The position numbers and the translations under genes are program-made. Shown piece by piece: positions 43,967 through 54,623 of a DNA stretch of 64,000 nt. The notes beneath the pieces are model-generated. The model was given only the letters and a program-made list of their open reading frames with translations, did not search any database and was not told the origin of the DNA. Source of the stretch: Agarivorans gilvus. GTDB lineage: Bacteria; Pseudomonadota; Gammaproteobacteria; Enterobacterales; Celerinatantimonadaceae. The stretch covers positions 506,001-570,000 of the forward strand of contig NZ_CP013021.1 of assembly GCF_001420915.1 (NCBI RefSeq), written 5' to 3'. Position 1 is the stretch's first letter, and every line of letters begins with the position of its first letter.

Positions 43967-46900
43967 GACAGCACCGTTAGTAAGATCTGTAGAGGATGTT
44001 TTGGTTTGGCGCCTTCAAGGCGTTTAACCTGACTACGGCAGGAGTAACCAGTAACCATACAACGTTCTCTAGGTAACTCGGCCATTTTTTGCTTCCAGCT
44101 CAAGTCATAAATCGCTTTAGAGGTTTCATATTGTTTGGCGTCGTGGCCGTAAGTGCCCGCCATACCACAACAACCCACGGCGACATCTTCTAAGCTGGCG
44201 CCAAAGCGCTGAAATACCTTTTGCCATTGTTTAAAGGCATCGGCTTTCAGTGCTTTCTCAGTACAATGACCAAATAAATACCAGATGTCTTTATCGCTGG
44301 CTTGCAACTGTTCACCGACTTCGGGTGCTAAGGCGTCCAGCCATTCCTGCACCACTTGCACTACAAAGTCACCACGCTGTTCACCTAGGGCGTGCTTGTA
44401 TTCGTCGCGGTAACACAGTACCAAGGCAGGCTCCACCCCAACCATGGGGATACCCAACTCTGCTACTTGATTGAGAAAAGCAGCACTGGTTTGCGCCGAT
44501 TTATTAAACTTACTTAAGAAACCCTTGATATGCTGAGGCTTACCATTGGGCTTAAACGGCAATAACACCGGAGTAATCCCCAATAACTTAGCTAGTTTGA
44601 CAAAGTCTTCAACTAATTCGGCTTCGTAGAAGGTCGTGAACGGGTCTTGCACCACCAATACGGTTTTCTGTTTCTGTTGCTCAGTTAAACCCTGTAGCGC
44701 TTTAAAATCATATTTGCTTACCAAGCTCTCAGGTAAACGTTTGGCTAAGGTGGGATAACTCAAACTTGGAATATCAACCATGCCAATGAACTTAGTGATT
44801 AGCTGGCTAATCCATTTTGGCTCCATTAGGCTGTTGAATAACCTTGGAGCCTTGGCCATCAGTGGCGCATAGCTTTCTACGTAGGCGACAAAGTAATCTT
44901 TAATTGGGCGCAAATAACGGCCATGGTAAATATTTAAAAAGCGCGAACGGAAAGTCGGTACATCCACTTTAATAGGACAGCCGGTAGTACAAGCTTTACA
45001 AGCTAGACAAGTTTGCATGGCTTCAAATACTTCATGGCTATAGTCGTATTCACCCTTGGCTTTTGCCATAGTGTTACGGATTTTCAGTAACCACGAATCT
45101 GGAGCGAGGGCTCCAGAGTTAAGCTTCTGCTCTTGCGCTAAGGGGTCAACCTGTAAAGCGGCCAGCTGACGTAGCCACTCACGCATTAATCCGGCTCTAC
45201 CCTTAGGTGAAAAACGACGATCGCCAGTGGCCTTAAATGACGGGCACATGGGACTGGCGGTGTCGTAGTTAAAACACAGTCCGTTGCCGTTACATTCCAT
45301 GGCATTTTTGTAGCTGTCACGAACTTCTACAGCAATTTGTCGGTCATATTGGCCACGTTTAGTGCCATCAACCGAAACCAAGCCTTCTTCATTGTGCAGC
45401 GGAGTACATATTTTACCGGGGTTTATCTGGTTATTAGGGTCGAAGGCTGCTTTGATTTTACGCAGCTCGGCAAACAACTCTTCTCCGAAGAAGGCCGGCC
45501 CATATTCTGAGCGGAAGCCTTTACCGTGCTCACCCCACATCAAGCCTTTATACTTAGCAGTTAAAGCGACCACTTGATCGGAGATTTCTCGCATCAATAT
45601 TTCTTGCTGCGGGTCACACAGATCTAGCGCAGGACGTACGTGTAATACCCCTGAGTCCACATGGCCAAACATGCCGTAATGCAGACCTTGCTGGTCCAAT
45701 AAGGCTCTAAACTCAACAATAAAATCAGCTAGGTTCTCCGGTGGTACACAAGTATCTTCGGTAAAGGCAACCGGCTTAGCTGCGCCTTCGGTATTACCCA
45801 ACAGGCCCACGGCCTTTTTACGCATGTTGTAAATGGCATTAATGCTGGGTAAATCGTCACAGTGTTGAAAGCCAATCACGCCAAGCTCGCTGATACCTTC
45901 TGCAGACAGAGTGTCGATCAGCGCAGCGACTTTTTGTTGCTGCAATTGCGCGTCATTCTCGGCGAACTCGACGATGTTAATGCCTTGCATATCTTGGTTA
46001 GGCACATCTTGAATCAACTCACTAACACTGTCCCACACAACATCTTGTTGGGCTAAATTAAGTACCTTAGAGTCGATAGTTTCAACCGACAGCGCTTGAG
46101 CCTCTACCAAACTTGGTGCATGGCGTAAGGCCGAATTAAAAGAATCATACTTCACTGTCACTAGGCTGCGATATTTTGGTATCGCGGTGAGGTCTAACTT
46201 CGCTTCAGTAATAAACGCTAAAGAGCCTTCCGAGCCACATAAAATGCGTGTTAGATCGAGGCTATCATCTTCAGGTTTATAGGCATTTTTTAAATCGTAA
46301 CCGGTCAAGAAGCGATTAAGTTGAGGGAACTTTTCTTCTACCAAGCTGCGTTTATCAACACAGGCATGTTTAACCGCTGCCAGCACTTCGCTTAGCGACT
46401 CACGCTGCTGATCAAGCTGATCAAGTTTAATCGCGGCGGTATCTAGCTCTTCACCATTTACCAACACTGCCTTCAAAGCCAATACATGATCACTGGTTTT
46501 ACCGTAAACCAATGAACCTTGCCCGGAGGCATCGGTATTGATCATACCGCCTAAGGTTGCTCGGTTACTGGTAGAGAGTTCTGGCGAAAAAAATAATCCA
46601 TGAGGCTTTAATACCGCATTAAGCTGATCTTTAACAATACCGGTTTCTACCTTAACCCAACGTTCTTCTACGTTTAACTCTAACACTCGATTCATAAACT
46701 TAGACAAATCGACCACAATGCCAGAAGTTAGGGACTGACCGTTAGTTCCGGTACCGCCGCCGCGCGGAGTAAGCTTGATAGCGGTGAAATGGGTGGCAGA
46801 GGCCAAACGACAAAGCTGCTTAATATCGGCAGTATTTTTAGGAAAAACCACTGCTTGAGGCAAATATTGATATACCGAATTGTCGGTAGCCACCGCTAAA

Positions 46901-47013
46901 CGACTGGCATATGAGGTTTCAATTTCACCGGAAAAAGCAGACTGCTCAAGTTTGTTCAGATAATCTAAATAAAGAGACTCTAGCGAATGCTCAGGGCTTA
47001 ACTTAGGGATCAT
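43963..47013 (-). CDS. ydiJ: FAD-linked and iron-sulfur D-2-hydroxyacid dehydrogenase YdiJ
   Basis: Large oxidoreductase of 1016 residues (E. coli YdiJ 1018, reported to act as D-2-hydroxyglutarate dehydrogenase). The N-terminal FAD domain (about 40-270) has LTPRGGGTGTNGQSL and TSNRATLGGMINTDASGQGS; an FAD-oxidase C domain (about 270-530) has GHVDSGVLHVRP and MWGEHGKGFRSEYGP. A ferredoxin-like region with CNGNGLCFN and CLACKACTTGCP near 650 follows, then GlpC-like CCG motifs (FGHCTEKAL, VGCCGMAGTYGHD). It is cytoplasmic or membrane-associated, coupled to ydiI. Confidence 0.92.
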   Translation of the reverse strand: MIPKLSPEHSLESLYLDYLNKLEQSAFSGEIETSYASRLAVATDNSVYQYLPQAVVFPKNTADIKQLCRLASATHFTAIKLTPRGGGTGTNGQSLTSGIVVDLSKFMNRVLELNVEERWVKVETGIVKDQLNAVLKPHGLFFSPELSTSNRATLGGMINTDASGQGSLVYGKTSDHVLALKAVLVNGEELDTAAIKLDQLDQQRESLSEVLAAVKHACVDKRSLVEEKFPQLNRFLTGYDLKNAYKPEDDSLDLTRILCGSEGSLAFITEAKLDLTAIPKYRSLVTVKYDSFNSALRHAPSLVEAQALSVETIDSKVLNLAQQDVVWDSVSELIQDVPNQDMQGINIVEFAENDAQLQQQKVAALIDTLSAEGISELGVIGFQHCDDLPSINAIYNMRKKAVGLLGNTEGAAKPVAFTEDTCVPPENLADFIVEFRALLDQQGLHYGMFGHVDSGVLHVRPALDLCDPQQEILMREISDQVVALTAKYKGLMWGEHGKGFRSEYGPAFFGEELFAELRKIKAAFDPNNQINPGKICTPLHNEEGLVSVDGTKRGQYDRQIAVEVRDSYKNAMECNGNGLCFNYDTASPMCPSFKATGDRRFSPKGRAGLMREWLRQLAALQVDPLAQEQKLNSGALAPDSWLLKIRNTMAKAKGEYDYSHEVFEAMQTCLACKACTTGCPIKVDVPTFRSRFLNIYHGRYLRPIKDYFVAYVESYAPLMAKAPRLFNSLMEPKWISQLITKFIGMVDIPSLSYPTLAKRLPESLVSKYDFKALQGLTEQQKQKTVLVVQDPFTTFYEAELVEDFVKLAKLLGITPVLLPFKPNGKPQHIKGFLSKFNKSAQTSAAFLNQVAELGIPMVGVEPALVLCYRDEYKHALGEQRGDFVVQVVQEWLDALAPEVGEQLQASDKDIWYLFGHCTEKALKADAFKQWQKVFQRFGASLEDVAVGCCGMAGTYGHDAKQYETSKAIYDLSWKQKMAELPRERCMVTGYSCRSQVKRLEGAKPKHPLQILLTVLS

Positions 47014-47209
47014 AAATCCGTTGTCCCACTCTAAGGTATTAAAAATTGGTCGGATTATATCATGGCAAAACCGCTAGCTACACGCTTTTGCGGCTAACAA
47101 TGTGTTGTGTTGAGTTTCACTTACTCAACAGGATTTAGACAAGCCATGGTTTAAATTCTTAGGAATATTTCTCTGCTTAAAGCCGCATATTAGCTTAGAC
47201 CAAATCTAC

Positions 47210-48259
47210 TTAACTCAAGCTCCCCTGCTCTATCGCGTGCTCGATATCCGCTTTGCTCATTTTTTTTACCAACAATACAGCGCGCTGTTGTAAGGCGACT
47301 TTGTCATTAGGAAACACAATCGCTTTAGGGCCGTCTTCAACAATCAGTTGTTGGCTACCGTTATGACCCAAAATATATCCGCTGGGGTACTCAGTGAAGT
47401 TTGCTTGACTCTGGCTAAAACTAAAACCAAAGTCTTGCTCGGTGCGATGAATCACATCACTTACTTCAAATAGCAAAGCGTCTTCAAATACAAAGCTGAG
47501 CGAAGAAAGATCGCTGTCACCTATCAGTTGCTGCAAAGTCTCAGTTAGCTGAGACAGTGTGGTTAAATCATTCTCGCCAAAAGGATGAACCTTACCTAGC
47601 TCCACAGTAAAGGCCGTCGCATTATGCTTAAAACTGGAGTGATAGCTAAAGGTGGATGCCGGCTGATTCGAGAACAGCACACAATTGACGCCACAAGCTT
47701 GCAATAAGGCTAAGTCATTGCGCTTCCAAGGCTGGCCATGAGTAAAAGGATAAACCGCAAATTTTTCATGTTGCGAAGCTCTAATCGCAGTGTGAAGGTC
47801 AAGATGATAGGCTTGATGTTGTGGGTATTTAGCGTAAAACTCTGCTACCACTTGTTCTAAACGAGCCGCTCGCTGCGTTTCATAGCAATCTGGGTAATTT
47901 CTATATTGCCCAACAAACAGTCGGTTAAGGTTCACCTCCAATTCGCGGCAAGCTTTGAGCATCGCCGGAGGGTTGCCGAGAATGACCAACAAGGGCTGGC
48001 TAACACTGATTGTTTGCCGCAGAAGCCCGCTAACCAATTTGTCCAAGCATTCGATGGGGGCGGTTTCATTACCGTGGATCCCAGCGGAAAAAACCAAAGC
48101 GCGTTGCCCCTCAACTTGAGGTTCAAATAACAATACCCCAGCATCTAGCATACTCACAGTTGTTCCGTTGTTTAAAGTGAAGCTAAAGCGCTCAGTATCA
48201 ATGGGCTGATTAAGCGTATATTGCAGAAGCCCCAGCTGAATTAACGGCAGTTCTGACAC
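47210..48259 (-). CDS. astE: Succinylglutamate desuccinylase
   Basis: AstE releases succinate and glutamate in the last step of the arginine succinyltransferase pathway. The 349-residue M14-like zinc enzyme shows GIHGNETAPIE near 60 (zinc ligands His and Glu) and YHLDLHTAIR near 147 (third ligand), with the catalytic glutamate in FTVELGKVHPFG near 218. The other ast genes are not adjacent. Confidence 0.9.
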   Translation of the reverse strand: MSELPLIQLGLLQYTLNQPIDTERFSFTLNNGTTVSMLDAGVLLFEPQVEGQRALVFSAGIHGNETAPIECLDKLVSGLLRQTISVSQPLLVILGNPPAMLKACRELEVNLNRLFVGQYRNYPDCYETQRAARLEQVVAEFYAKYPQHQAYHLDLHTAIRASQHEKFAVYPFTHGQPWKRNDLALLQACGVNCVLFSNQPASTFSYHSSFKHNATAFTVELGKVHPFGENDLTTLSQLTETLQQLIGDSDLSSLSFVFEDALLFEVSDVIHRTEQDFGFSFSQSQANFTEYPSGYILGHNGSQQLIVEDGPKAIVFPNDKVALQQRAVLLVKKMSKADIEHAIEQGSLS

Positions 48260-48314
48260 ATCTTATCCTTAAAAATGAATATTCTTAACGATAGTATGCT
48301 GGTTTTACAGGCAT

Positions 48315-48339
48315 AAAAAAAGGGAGACACTGTCTCCCT
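48315..48339 (-). terminator. Rho-independent terminator of glgP
   Basis: On the minus strand, a 9-base-pair stem AGGGAGACA/TGTCTCCCT is followed by about seven T's. It lies 28 bases after the glgP stop. Confidence 0.85.
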
Positions 48340-48366
48340 CTTCAATTAACTAAGGCTAAATCTAGC

Positions 48367-50841
48367 TTAGTTAGGCATTACTTTTTCAAGATGCCAGATA
48401 CGGTCTACGTAATCTTCGATTGAGCGGTCTGAGTTAAATTTACCTACAGACGCTGAGTTGATAATAGCTTTACGAGCCCAACCTTTCTTGTCGCTGTACA
48501 TCTTATCTACCGCGATGTGAGCTTCAGAGTAAGAAGCAAAATCAGCTAGACATAGGTAAGGGTCACCACCTTCTAACAAGCTTTGTTTAATAGAAGCTAA
48601 CTCACCAGGCGCACCAGGAGTGAAGTAGTCAGTTTCTAACCAATCTAGAACCGCTTTTAGCTCAGGGTTACCGTAGTAGTAATCCCATGGGTTGTAACCT
48701 GCAGCTTTAAGTGCTTTAACTTCGTCACAGTTTAGACCGAAGATAAATACGTTTTCGTCGCCTACTTCTTCAGCGATTTCTACGTTTGCACCGTCAAGAG
48801 TACCAAGAGTTAGTGCACCGTTAAGAGCAAACTTCATGTTACCTGTACCTGAAGCTTCGTAACCAGCAGTAGAGATCTGCTCAGATACGTCAGCCGCTGG
48901 GAATAGTTTCTCAGCAAGAGTTACACGGTAGTTAGGTAGGAATACTACTTTAAGTTTACCTTGGATACGCTCGTCGTTATTTACTTTATCAGCAATCTTG
49001 TTGATAGCGTAAATGATGTCTTTAGCTAGTTTGTAACCCGGTGCCGCTTTCGCGCCGAAGATGAACACACGTTTGTTCATTTCGTAGTTTGGATTTTCTA
49101 GTAAACGACGGTATAGCGCTAGTATGTGTAGCACGTTTAGGTGCTGACGCTTGTACTCGTGAAGACGTTTAATTTGAATGTCGAAGATCGCATTTGGATC
49201 AACTTCAACATCACATAGGTCTTTGATTACTTTAGCTAGTTGAACTTTCTTAGTGTGCTTGATGTCCATGAATTTCTTCTGGAATTTAGCATCATCAGCA
49301 AACTCGTTAGCTTTGCTAAGTAGAGTTAGGTCACGTGGCCATTGATCACCCACTAGGTCAGTGTACATGCTAGCTAATTCTTCGTTACAAGCTAACAACC
49401 AACGACGAGGAGTGACACCGTTAGTCACGTTTTCGAAACGCTCAGGCCATAGTTCACAGAATTCAGGGAACAAGTCTTGTTTAACCAATTCAGAGTGCAT
49501 TGCTGCAACACCGTTAGTTTTGAAACAAGTAACAACACATAGGAACGCCATGCGAACCATGCGAGTTTCGCCTTCTTCGATGATAGAAAGGTGACGTTTC
49601 ATTTCATCGTTGCCAGGCCATTTAGCTTCAACTTCGTCTTCTAGGAAGCGACGGTTGATTTCGTAAATGATTTCTAGGTGACGTGGTAATACTTTCTCGA
49701 ATAAGTACACAGCCCATTTTTCTAATGCTTCTGGCAATAGAGTGTGGTTAGTGTAGGCGAAAGTTTCTGAACAGATCTTCCACGCGTCATCCCATACCAA
49801 ACCTTCTTCGTCGATAAGAATGCGCATCAACTCAGGAATAGCTACAGTTGGGTGAGTATCGTTCAACTGGATAACAGCTTGTTTAGAGAATTGTGAGAAA
49901 TCAGTGTGGTTACGTTTGTAACGACGAATGATGTCTTTTAGTGAACAAGCACAGAAGAAGTACTGTTGAATTAAACGTAGTTCTTTACCTTGCTCGCTTT
50001 CGTCGTTCGGGTATAGCACTTTAGAAACGGCTTCAGCTTGAGATTTCTCAGCTTGAGAATCTACGTAACCGCCTGCGTTGAATACGTCCCAATCGAAGAA
50101 GTCAGCTGCTTTTGATTCCCACAAACGTAATACGTTTACAGTTTTTGCTTCGTAGCCTACTACTGGGATATCCCATGGCACACCTTTAATTTGGCGACCA
50201 GCGTGCCAAACTTTACGCATTTTGCCGTCTTCGCCAAATACCGTTTCAACGTAACCGTATAGTGGTACTTCTTGAATTGATTCAGGACGGCAGATTTCCC
50301 AAGGGTTACCGTACTCGCGCCAGCTATCTGGACGTTCGATTTGGCGACCGCCTTGGATTTCTTGACGGAATAAGCCGTGCTCGTAGTGGATACCGTAGCC
50401 TACTGCTGGGTAGTTCAAGGTAGCCAAAGAATCGATGAAACAGGCTGCTAGACGACCTAGACCACCGTTACCAAGAGCCATATCTGGTTCTTCATCACAA
50501 ATGTCGTTGATGTCTTTACCTAAATCAGTAAGTGCATCACGCGCGGCATCGAATACGCCAACGTTGTGAAGGTTGTTTACAGTTAAACGACCCATCAAGA
50601 ACTCAAGAGATAAGTAGTGAACTGCGCGAGAATCATTTTCAGCGTTTGCTTTTGAAGTTTCAGTCAAACGATCAAAAACTAATTCATTAACTGCTGAACA
50701 AGTTGCTTTCCACCAAGCTTGGTTGTTAGCACGTGCTTCATCAGTACCAAGAGTACTACGTAAGTGTTTAACGATAGAATCTTTAAACTGCTCTTTAGAT
50801 AACGCTAGTGCGTTTTTTGCTGTTGCCTTTTTAGCGGCCAT
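48367..50841 (-). CDS. glgP: Glycogen/maltodextrin phosphorylase
   Basis: Releases glucose-1-phosphate from alpha-1,4-glucans. The 824-residue GT35 enzyme shows YLSLEFLMGR near 77, ALGNGGLGRLAACFIDS near 119, and the pyridoxal-phosphate site EASGTGNMKFALNGALTLGTLDGANVEI near 660-690, where the lysine binds PLP. The start was chosen at the ATG with an AAAGGAA site; an in-frame start 17 codons upstream lacks one. It is downstream of pgm on the same strand but separated by a terminator and 500 bases, so independently transcribed. Confidence 0.96.
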   Translation of the reverse strand: MAAKKATAKNALALSKEQFKDSIVKHLRSTLGTDEARANNQAWWKATCSAVNELVFDRLTETSKANAENDSRAVHYLSLEFLMGRLTVNNLHNVGVFDAARDALTDLGKDINDICDEEPDMALGNGGLGRLAACFIDSLATLNYPAVGYGIHYEHGLFRQEIQGGRQIERPDSWREYGNPWEICRPESIQEVPLYGYVETVFGEDGKMRKVWHAGRQIKGVPWDIPVVGYEAKTVNVLRLWESKAADFFDWDVFNAGGYVDSQAEKSQAEAVSKVLYPNDESEQGKELRLIQQYFFCACSLKDIIRRYKRNHTDFSQFSKQAVIQLNDTHPTVAIPELMRILIDEEGLVWDDAWKICSETFAYTNHTLLPEALEKWAVYLFEKVLPRHLEIIYEINRRFLEDEVEAKWPGNDEMKRHLSIIEEGETRMVRMAFLCVVTCFKTNGVAAMHSELVKQDLFPEFCELWPERFENVTNGVTPRRWLLACNEELASMYTDLVGDQWPRDLTLLSKANEFADDAKFQKKFMDIKHTKKVQLAKVIKDLCDVEVDPNAIFDIQIKRLHEYKRQHLNVLHILALYRRLLENPNYEMNKRVFIFGAKAAPGYKLAKDIIYAINKIADKVNNDERIQGKLKVVFLPNYRVTLAEKLFPAADVSEQISTAGYEASGTGNMKFALNGALTLGTLDGANVEIAEEVGDENVFIFGLNCDEVKALKAAGYNPWDYYYGNPELKAVLDWLETDYFTPGAPGELASIKQSLLEGGDPYLCLADFASYSEAHIAVDKMYSDKKGWARKAIINSASVGKFNSDRSIEDYVDRIWHLEKVMPN

Positions 50842-51293
50842 GTGAATTTCCTTTGTATCTAACCTTTGTGGTGACATCTTCAAAAGTAACAACTGCTGGT
50901 TAACCGGTCAGCAATTATTACCAAAGACTGTATGTGCTCAAAAAATCCGAGCTCATGTTACCGATGCAGGACGATATTATATACGCTCTACATCACATTT
51001 AGGTAAAAAAGCCTCTCTCAAGACTAAATTTTTATGCATTTTTCTAAAAAAAAGCATTTTCACTCAAAGAACCGAAACGAAGTGTAAAGAAAACTAAATA
51101 AAAGCCCAGTTTTTGAAAATGCTTTCATGGATAAATCGGCATCAGGCTTGATCGCAATCAATAAAAACGGGCCTCCCAAGCCAATATGTCTATTTATCGT
51201 CCAATTCAGACTATGCCTTTAATATGTAACAACTTTATTACAGAACTTGCAATTTAACGCATTTGCCATACGTTTTCACTCGATTCTTATGCA
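50842..51293. other. Non-coding region upstream of glgP
   Basis: About 450 AT-rich bases without a gene. It must contain the glgP promoter; I found no convincing CRP or other operator. Confidence 0.5.
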
Positions 51294-51321
51294 TAAAAAA
51301 AGGGTATTTATGCAATACCCT
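51294..51321 (-). terminator. Rho-independent terminator of pgm
   Basis: Stem AGGGTATT/AATACCCT with a 5-base loop. On the minus strand it is followed by about seven T's, 20 bases after the pgm stop. Confidence 0.85.
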
Positions 51322-51340
51322 TTTGTTGAATGAGTGTTTA

Positions 51341-52990
51341 TTATAGACCAGCTTTAGCTAATGCAGCAGAAACGATGGTTTGTGCTTCCTGTTCAATTAG
51401 TGCTAAATGCTGTTCTCCTTTGAAACTTTCCATATAAATCTTATAGATAGCTTCAGTGCCAGATGGGCGTGCAGCAAACCAACCATTCTCAGTGACCACT
51501 TTTAGGCCACCAATGGCCGCACCGTTACCAGGCGCTGCTGTTAACTTGGCGGTAATCGCCTCACCAGCTAACGTCTCTGCTTCAACCATCGCAGGATCAA
51601 GCGCACTTAACACCGCTTTTTGCTCAATGCTGGCAGGCGCATCAATGCGTTTGTACACTGGTTCACCAAACTGGCTAACAAAAGATTGATAATGCTCACC
51701 TGGATCTTTCCCTGTAACGGCAATGATCTCAGCCGCTAATAAAGCTAAGATAATGCCGTCTTTATCGGTGCTCCAAACGCCGCCATCTTTACGAAGGAAG
51801 GAAGCCCCCGCACTTTCTTCACCACCAAAGGCAATGCTGCCGTCAAACAGGCCATCTACAAACCATTTAAAGCCCACTGGCACTTCTTTAAGTTCACGGC
51901 CTAGACTTGCAGCTACGCGGTCAATCATCGAGCTAGACACTAAGGTCTTACCAATGGCTGCATCTTTGCTCCATCCACTACGGTGAGAATAAAGGTAGTT
52001 AATAGCTACAGCTAGGTAATGATTAGGGTTAAGCAAGCCGCTGCTCTTGGTTACAATACCGTGGCGGTCGTAGTCGGGGTCATTGGCTACTGCTACGTCA
52101 AACTTGTCTTTTAAAGCAATCAGGCTGGCCATAGCATAAGGCGAAGAACAATCCATACGGATTTTTCCGTCTTTATCCAAGGTCATAAACGCGAAAGTAG
52201 GATCAACGCGGTCGTTTACTACTTCAATGTCTAAACCGTAGGTTTCGGCAATGACAGGCCAGAAATCGATACCGCTGCCGCCTAGTGGGTCAACACCAAT
52301 CTTAACCTTAGCTTTGGCAATCGCTTCCATATCCAGTACGTTAGCCAAGTCGTCAACATAAGGTTTGATGTAATCAATGGCGACAACAGAAGGCATGGCG
52401 ATAGCTTCATCGTAGCTAAGGCGTTTCACATCTTTAAGTCCATTGGCCAAAATTTCATTGGCGCGATCTTGTACTATTTTGGTCACGTCACTGTCAGCTG
52501 GACCGCCATTAGGAGGGTTATATTTAAAGCCGCCGTCTTCTGGTGGGTTATGTGAAGGCGTGATCACTACCCCATCGGCCTGCTCTTTACCTAAGCGGTT
52601 ATAAGCTAGAATGGCATGTGAAATAACGGGCGTAGGGGTATAACCCAAACCTTCTTGGTAGCGAACTTCAACGCCATTGGCAGCAAATACTTCTACCGCT
52701 GAACAAAAAGCCGGTTCTGATAAGGCGTGGGTATCTTTACCTATATATAGAGGGCCTTTAGTTCCCTGTGCCAAACGGTACTCGGCAATAGCCTGACTCA
52801 CAGCCAAGATATGATTCTCGTTAAAGGCTTTTTTGCTTGAGCTACCGCGGTGTCCCGAAGTACCAAAGGCCACTTGTTGCTCACGCACTGACACATCGGG
52901 TTGCAATAAATAGTAGTCAGCCACTAAACGTGGAATGTTTGCTAGGTGTTCAGCTTGCGCCGGCTTACCTGCTAAAGGGTGAATAGCCAT
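51341..52990 (-). CDS. pgm: Alpha-D-glucose phosphoglucomutase
   Basis: Interconverts glucose-1-phosphate and glucose-6-phosphate, connecting GlgP to glycolysis. The 549-residue protein (E. coli 546) starts MAIHPLAGKPAQ and has FGTSGHRGSS near 43, the phosphoserine loop VITPSHNPPEDGG near 142, the metal loop ANDPDYDRHG near 303, sugar-binding FGGEESAGASF, and the phosphate loop ARPSGTEAIYKIY. A TTG five codons upstream is in frame, but this ATG fits the family and has GGAG nearby. The seqA-pgm order is conserved from E. coli. Confidence 0.96.
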   Translation of the reverse strand: MAIHPLAGKPAQAEHLANIPRLVADYYLLQPDVSVREQQVAFGTSGHRGSSSKKAFNENHILAVSQAIAEYRLAQGTKGPLYIGKDTHALSEPAFCSAVEVFAANGVEVRYQEGLGYTPTPVISHAILAYNRLGKEQADGVVITPSHNPPEDGGFKYNPPNGGPADSDVTKIVQDRANEILANGLKDVKRLSYDEAIAMPSVVAIDYIKPYVDDLANVLDMEAIAKAKVKIGVDPLGGSGIDFWPVIAETYGLDIEVVNDRVDPTFAFMTLDKDGKIRMDCSSPYAMASLIALKDKFDVAVANDPDYDRHGIVTKSSGLLNPNHYLAVAINYLYSHRSGWSKDAAIGKTLVSSSMIDRVAASLGRELKEVPVGFKWFVDGLFDGSIAFGGEESAGASFLRKDGGVWSTDKDGIILALLAAEIIAVTGKDPGEHYQSFVSQFGEPVYKRIDAPASIEQKAVLSALDPAMVEAETLAGEAITAKLTAAPGNGAAIGGLKVVTENGWFAARPSGTEAIYKIYMESFKGEQHLALIEQEAQTIVSAALAKAGL

Positions 52991-53026
52991 GAATAGCTTC
53001 TCCAAAGTTTAAGTTGAAATGAAAAA

Positions 53027-53608
53027 TCAGATAGCTTCCAGCAAGCGTTCAATAATGGTTTCGTTTAAGCCCATCTCGCTTGCTACATGCTGTAAAATAT
53101 GGCGTTTTCTCGCCGTGTTCGTATTGGTGATAACCCAATAAGGGGTATTGGGAATAGCCTGTGGTTTACTGGTTTTACCTGAGGCAAGTAATTGCTGTTT
53201 ATCCTGAGAAAAGTATTCGCGCTTACTGCCTTTAATAACACAAGCTTGACTAAACAATGCAGTGTCAATGGAATACAGCTTTGAAAGCAAAAATAAAAAA
53301 CGTTTAGTAGAGCTTCCTGCTTGAGCCACTTCGGCCAGTTCAAAATGCGAGGTCCAATCCCTACTGGTTTCCAATTTACTGGCGCTATCACTAATTTCTG
53401 GTTCGCTGCTAGCTGCGTCGTTTGGAGAGGCTTCATCACTAAGCGACTGCGGCGTTGTATCACTGTTCGCGGTGTCCTTATCAGATAGCTGCCCGCCGCT
53501 ATTTACTTGTAATAAACGTCGTAAAATATCTGAGGCACTTTCACCAATGTGCTTGGTTTGCCCGGCAATGTATAAATACAAATCTTCTTCAATTTCTATT
53601 GTTTTCAT
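53027..53608 (-). CDS. seqA: SeqA, negative modulator of replication initiation
   Basis: SeqA sequesters newly replicated hemimethylated GATC sites at oriC. The 193-residue protein has the N-terminal oligomerisation segment MKTIEIEEDLYLYIAGQT and IGESASDILRRLL. A low-complexity Ser/Asp-rich linker (about 45-95) is longer than in E. coli. The C-terminal DNA-binding domain includes KRFLFLLSKLY, TPYWVITNTNTARKRHIL and GLNETIIERLLEAI. I chose the ATG that gives the family start instead of a TTG 13 codons upstream. Confidence 0.93.
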   Translation of the reverse strand: MKTIEIEEDLYLYIAGQTKHIGESASDILRRLLQVNSGGQLSDKDTANSDTTPQSLSDEASPNDAASSEPEISDSASKLETSRDWTSHFELAEVAQAGSSTKRFLFLLSKLYSIDTALFSQACVIKGSKREYFSQDKQQLLASGKTSKPQAIPNTPYWVITNTNTARKRHILQHVASEMGLNETIIERLLEAI

Positions 53609-53799
53609 CGTTGCTTTCTGGTGTTGCATTGCTCTTAAGGTAAGCAATTATTATACATAGCAAAGCCAATAACTCACCAATAATCCTAAAGCGAAGCCGC
53701 AAAAGCTGAAATTCTAAACAATCAACGCCCTTTCAACTTGTAGTCATTGTTTCCAATAGGCAGACTATGTGAAAATTTTGAGCGATGAGGTAAACAAAC

Positions 53800-54567
53800 T
53801 TGCAACTTAATTACCAACAACAAGGACACGGTTTTCCAGTTCTACTGATACATGGTTTATTTGGTAGCCTTTCCAATTTAGGGATACTAGCCAAACATTT
53901 ATTGCAACTTGGCTATCAAGTGATCAGTGTAGATACTTTAAACCACGGCCACTCGCCCCGCTCCACTAGCATGGATTATGCGCTACAGGCCGATACCATA
54001 AAAAAGCTATGCAACCATCTAGCGATTGAGCAATGTGCGCTAGTTGGACATTCCATGGGCGGAAAAATTGCTATGGCAACGGCACAAGCTTATCCTGAGT
54101 TAGTCAAGGCTTTGGTGGTAGCTGACATCGCCCCTGTAAGTTATCAACATGGCCATCAAGCGGTGTTTGCAGGCCTAAACAACGTTCAATTAGACAACAT
54201 TCGCTCGCGCGCCGACGCCGATAAGCAACTTAGTGTTCATGTACAAGAACCAGGAGTGAGGCAGTTTCTGCTTAAATCGCTCACCAAAACATCGCAAGGC
54301 TGGACTTGGCTATTCGACATAAGCAAACTTGAACAAGCCTATTCACAAATTATTGATTGGCAAGCAGGCGCCGCCTTTAGTAAGCCTTGCCTATTTATAA
54401 AGGGTGAGCAGTCTGACTATATCACCAGCCAGTATCAGGCGGCAGTAACTGAACAGTTTCCTCAAGCTCAGTTAAAGATTATCAACGGCACTGGACATTG
54501 GTTACACGCTGAAAAACCTGCGCTTTTTAACCGTTTAACTGAGCAGTTTTTAGCCAAGCATATTTAA
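53800..54567 (+). CDS. ybfF: YbfF-family alpha/beta-hydrolase esterase
   Basis: Esterase acting on acyl-CoA-like or short ester substrates in E. coli. The 255-residue protein shows the oxyanion strand PVLLIHGLFGSLSN near 13, the nucleophile elbow VGHSMGGKIA with serine near 85, an acidic residue in FIKGEQSDYI, and the catalytic histidine in NGTGHWLHAEKP near 233. It starts with TTG, preceded by GATGAGG. Divergent from seqA, as in E. coli. Confidence 0.9.
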   Translation: MQLNYQQQGHGFPVLLIHGLFGSLSNLGILAKHLLQLGYQVISVDTLNHGHSPRSTSMDYALQADTIKKLCNHLAIEQCALVGHSMGGKIAMATAQAYPELVKALVVADIAPVSYQHGHQAVFAGLNNVQLDNIRSRADADKQLSVHVQEPGVRQFLLKSLTKTSQGWTWLFDISKLEQAYSQIIDWQAGAAFSKPCLFIKGEQSDYITSQYQAAVTEQFPQAQLKIINGTGHWLHAEKPALFNRLTEQFLAKHI

Positions 54568-54623
54568 CACCCTACGAGGCTTTGTGATATAGTGCGCGTC
54601 GAATTTTTATCTCAGGGATAGTC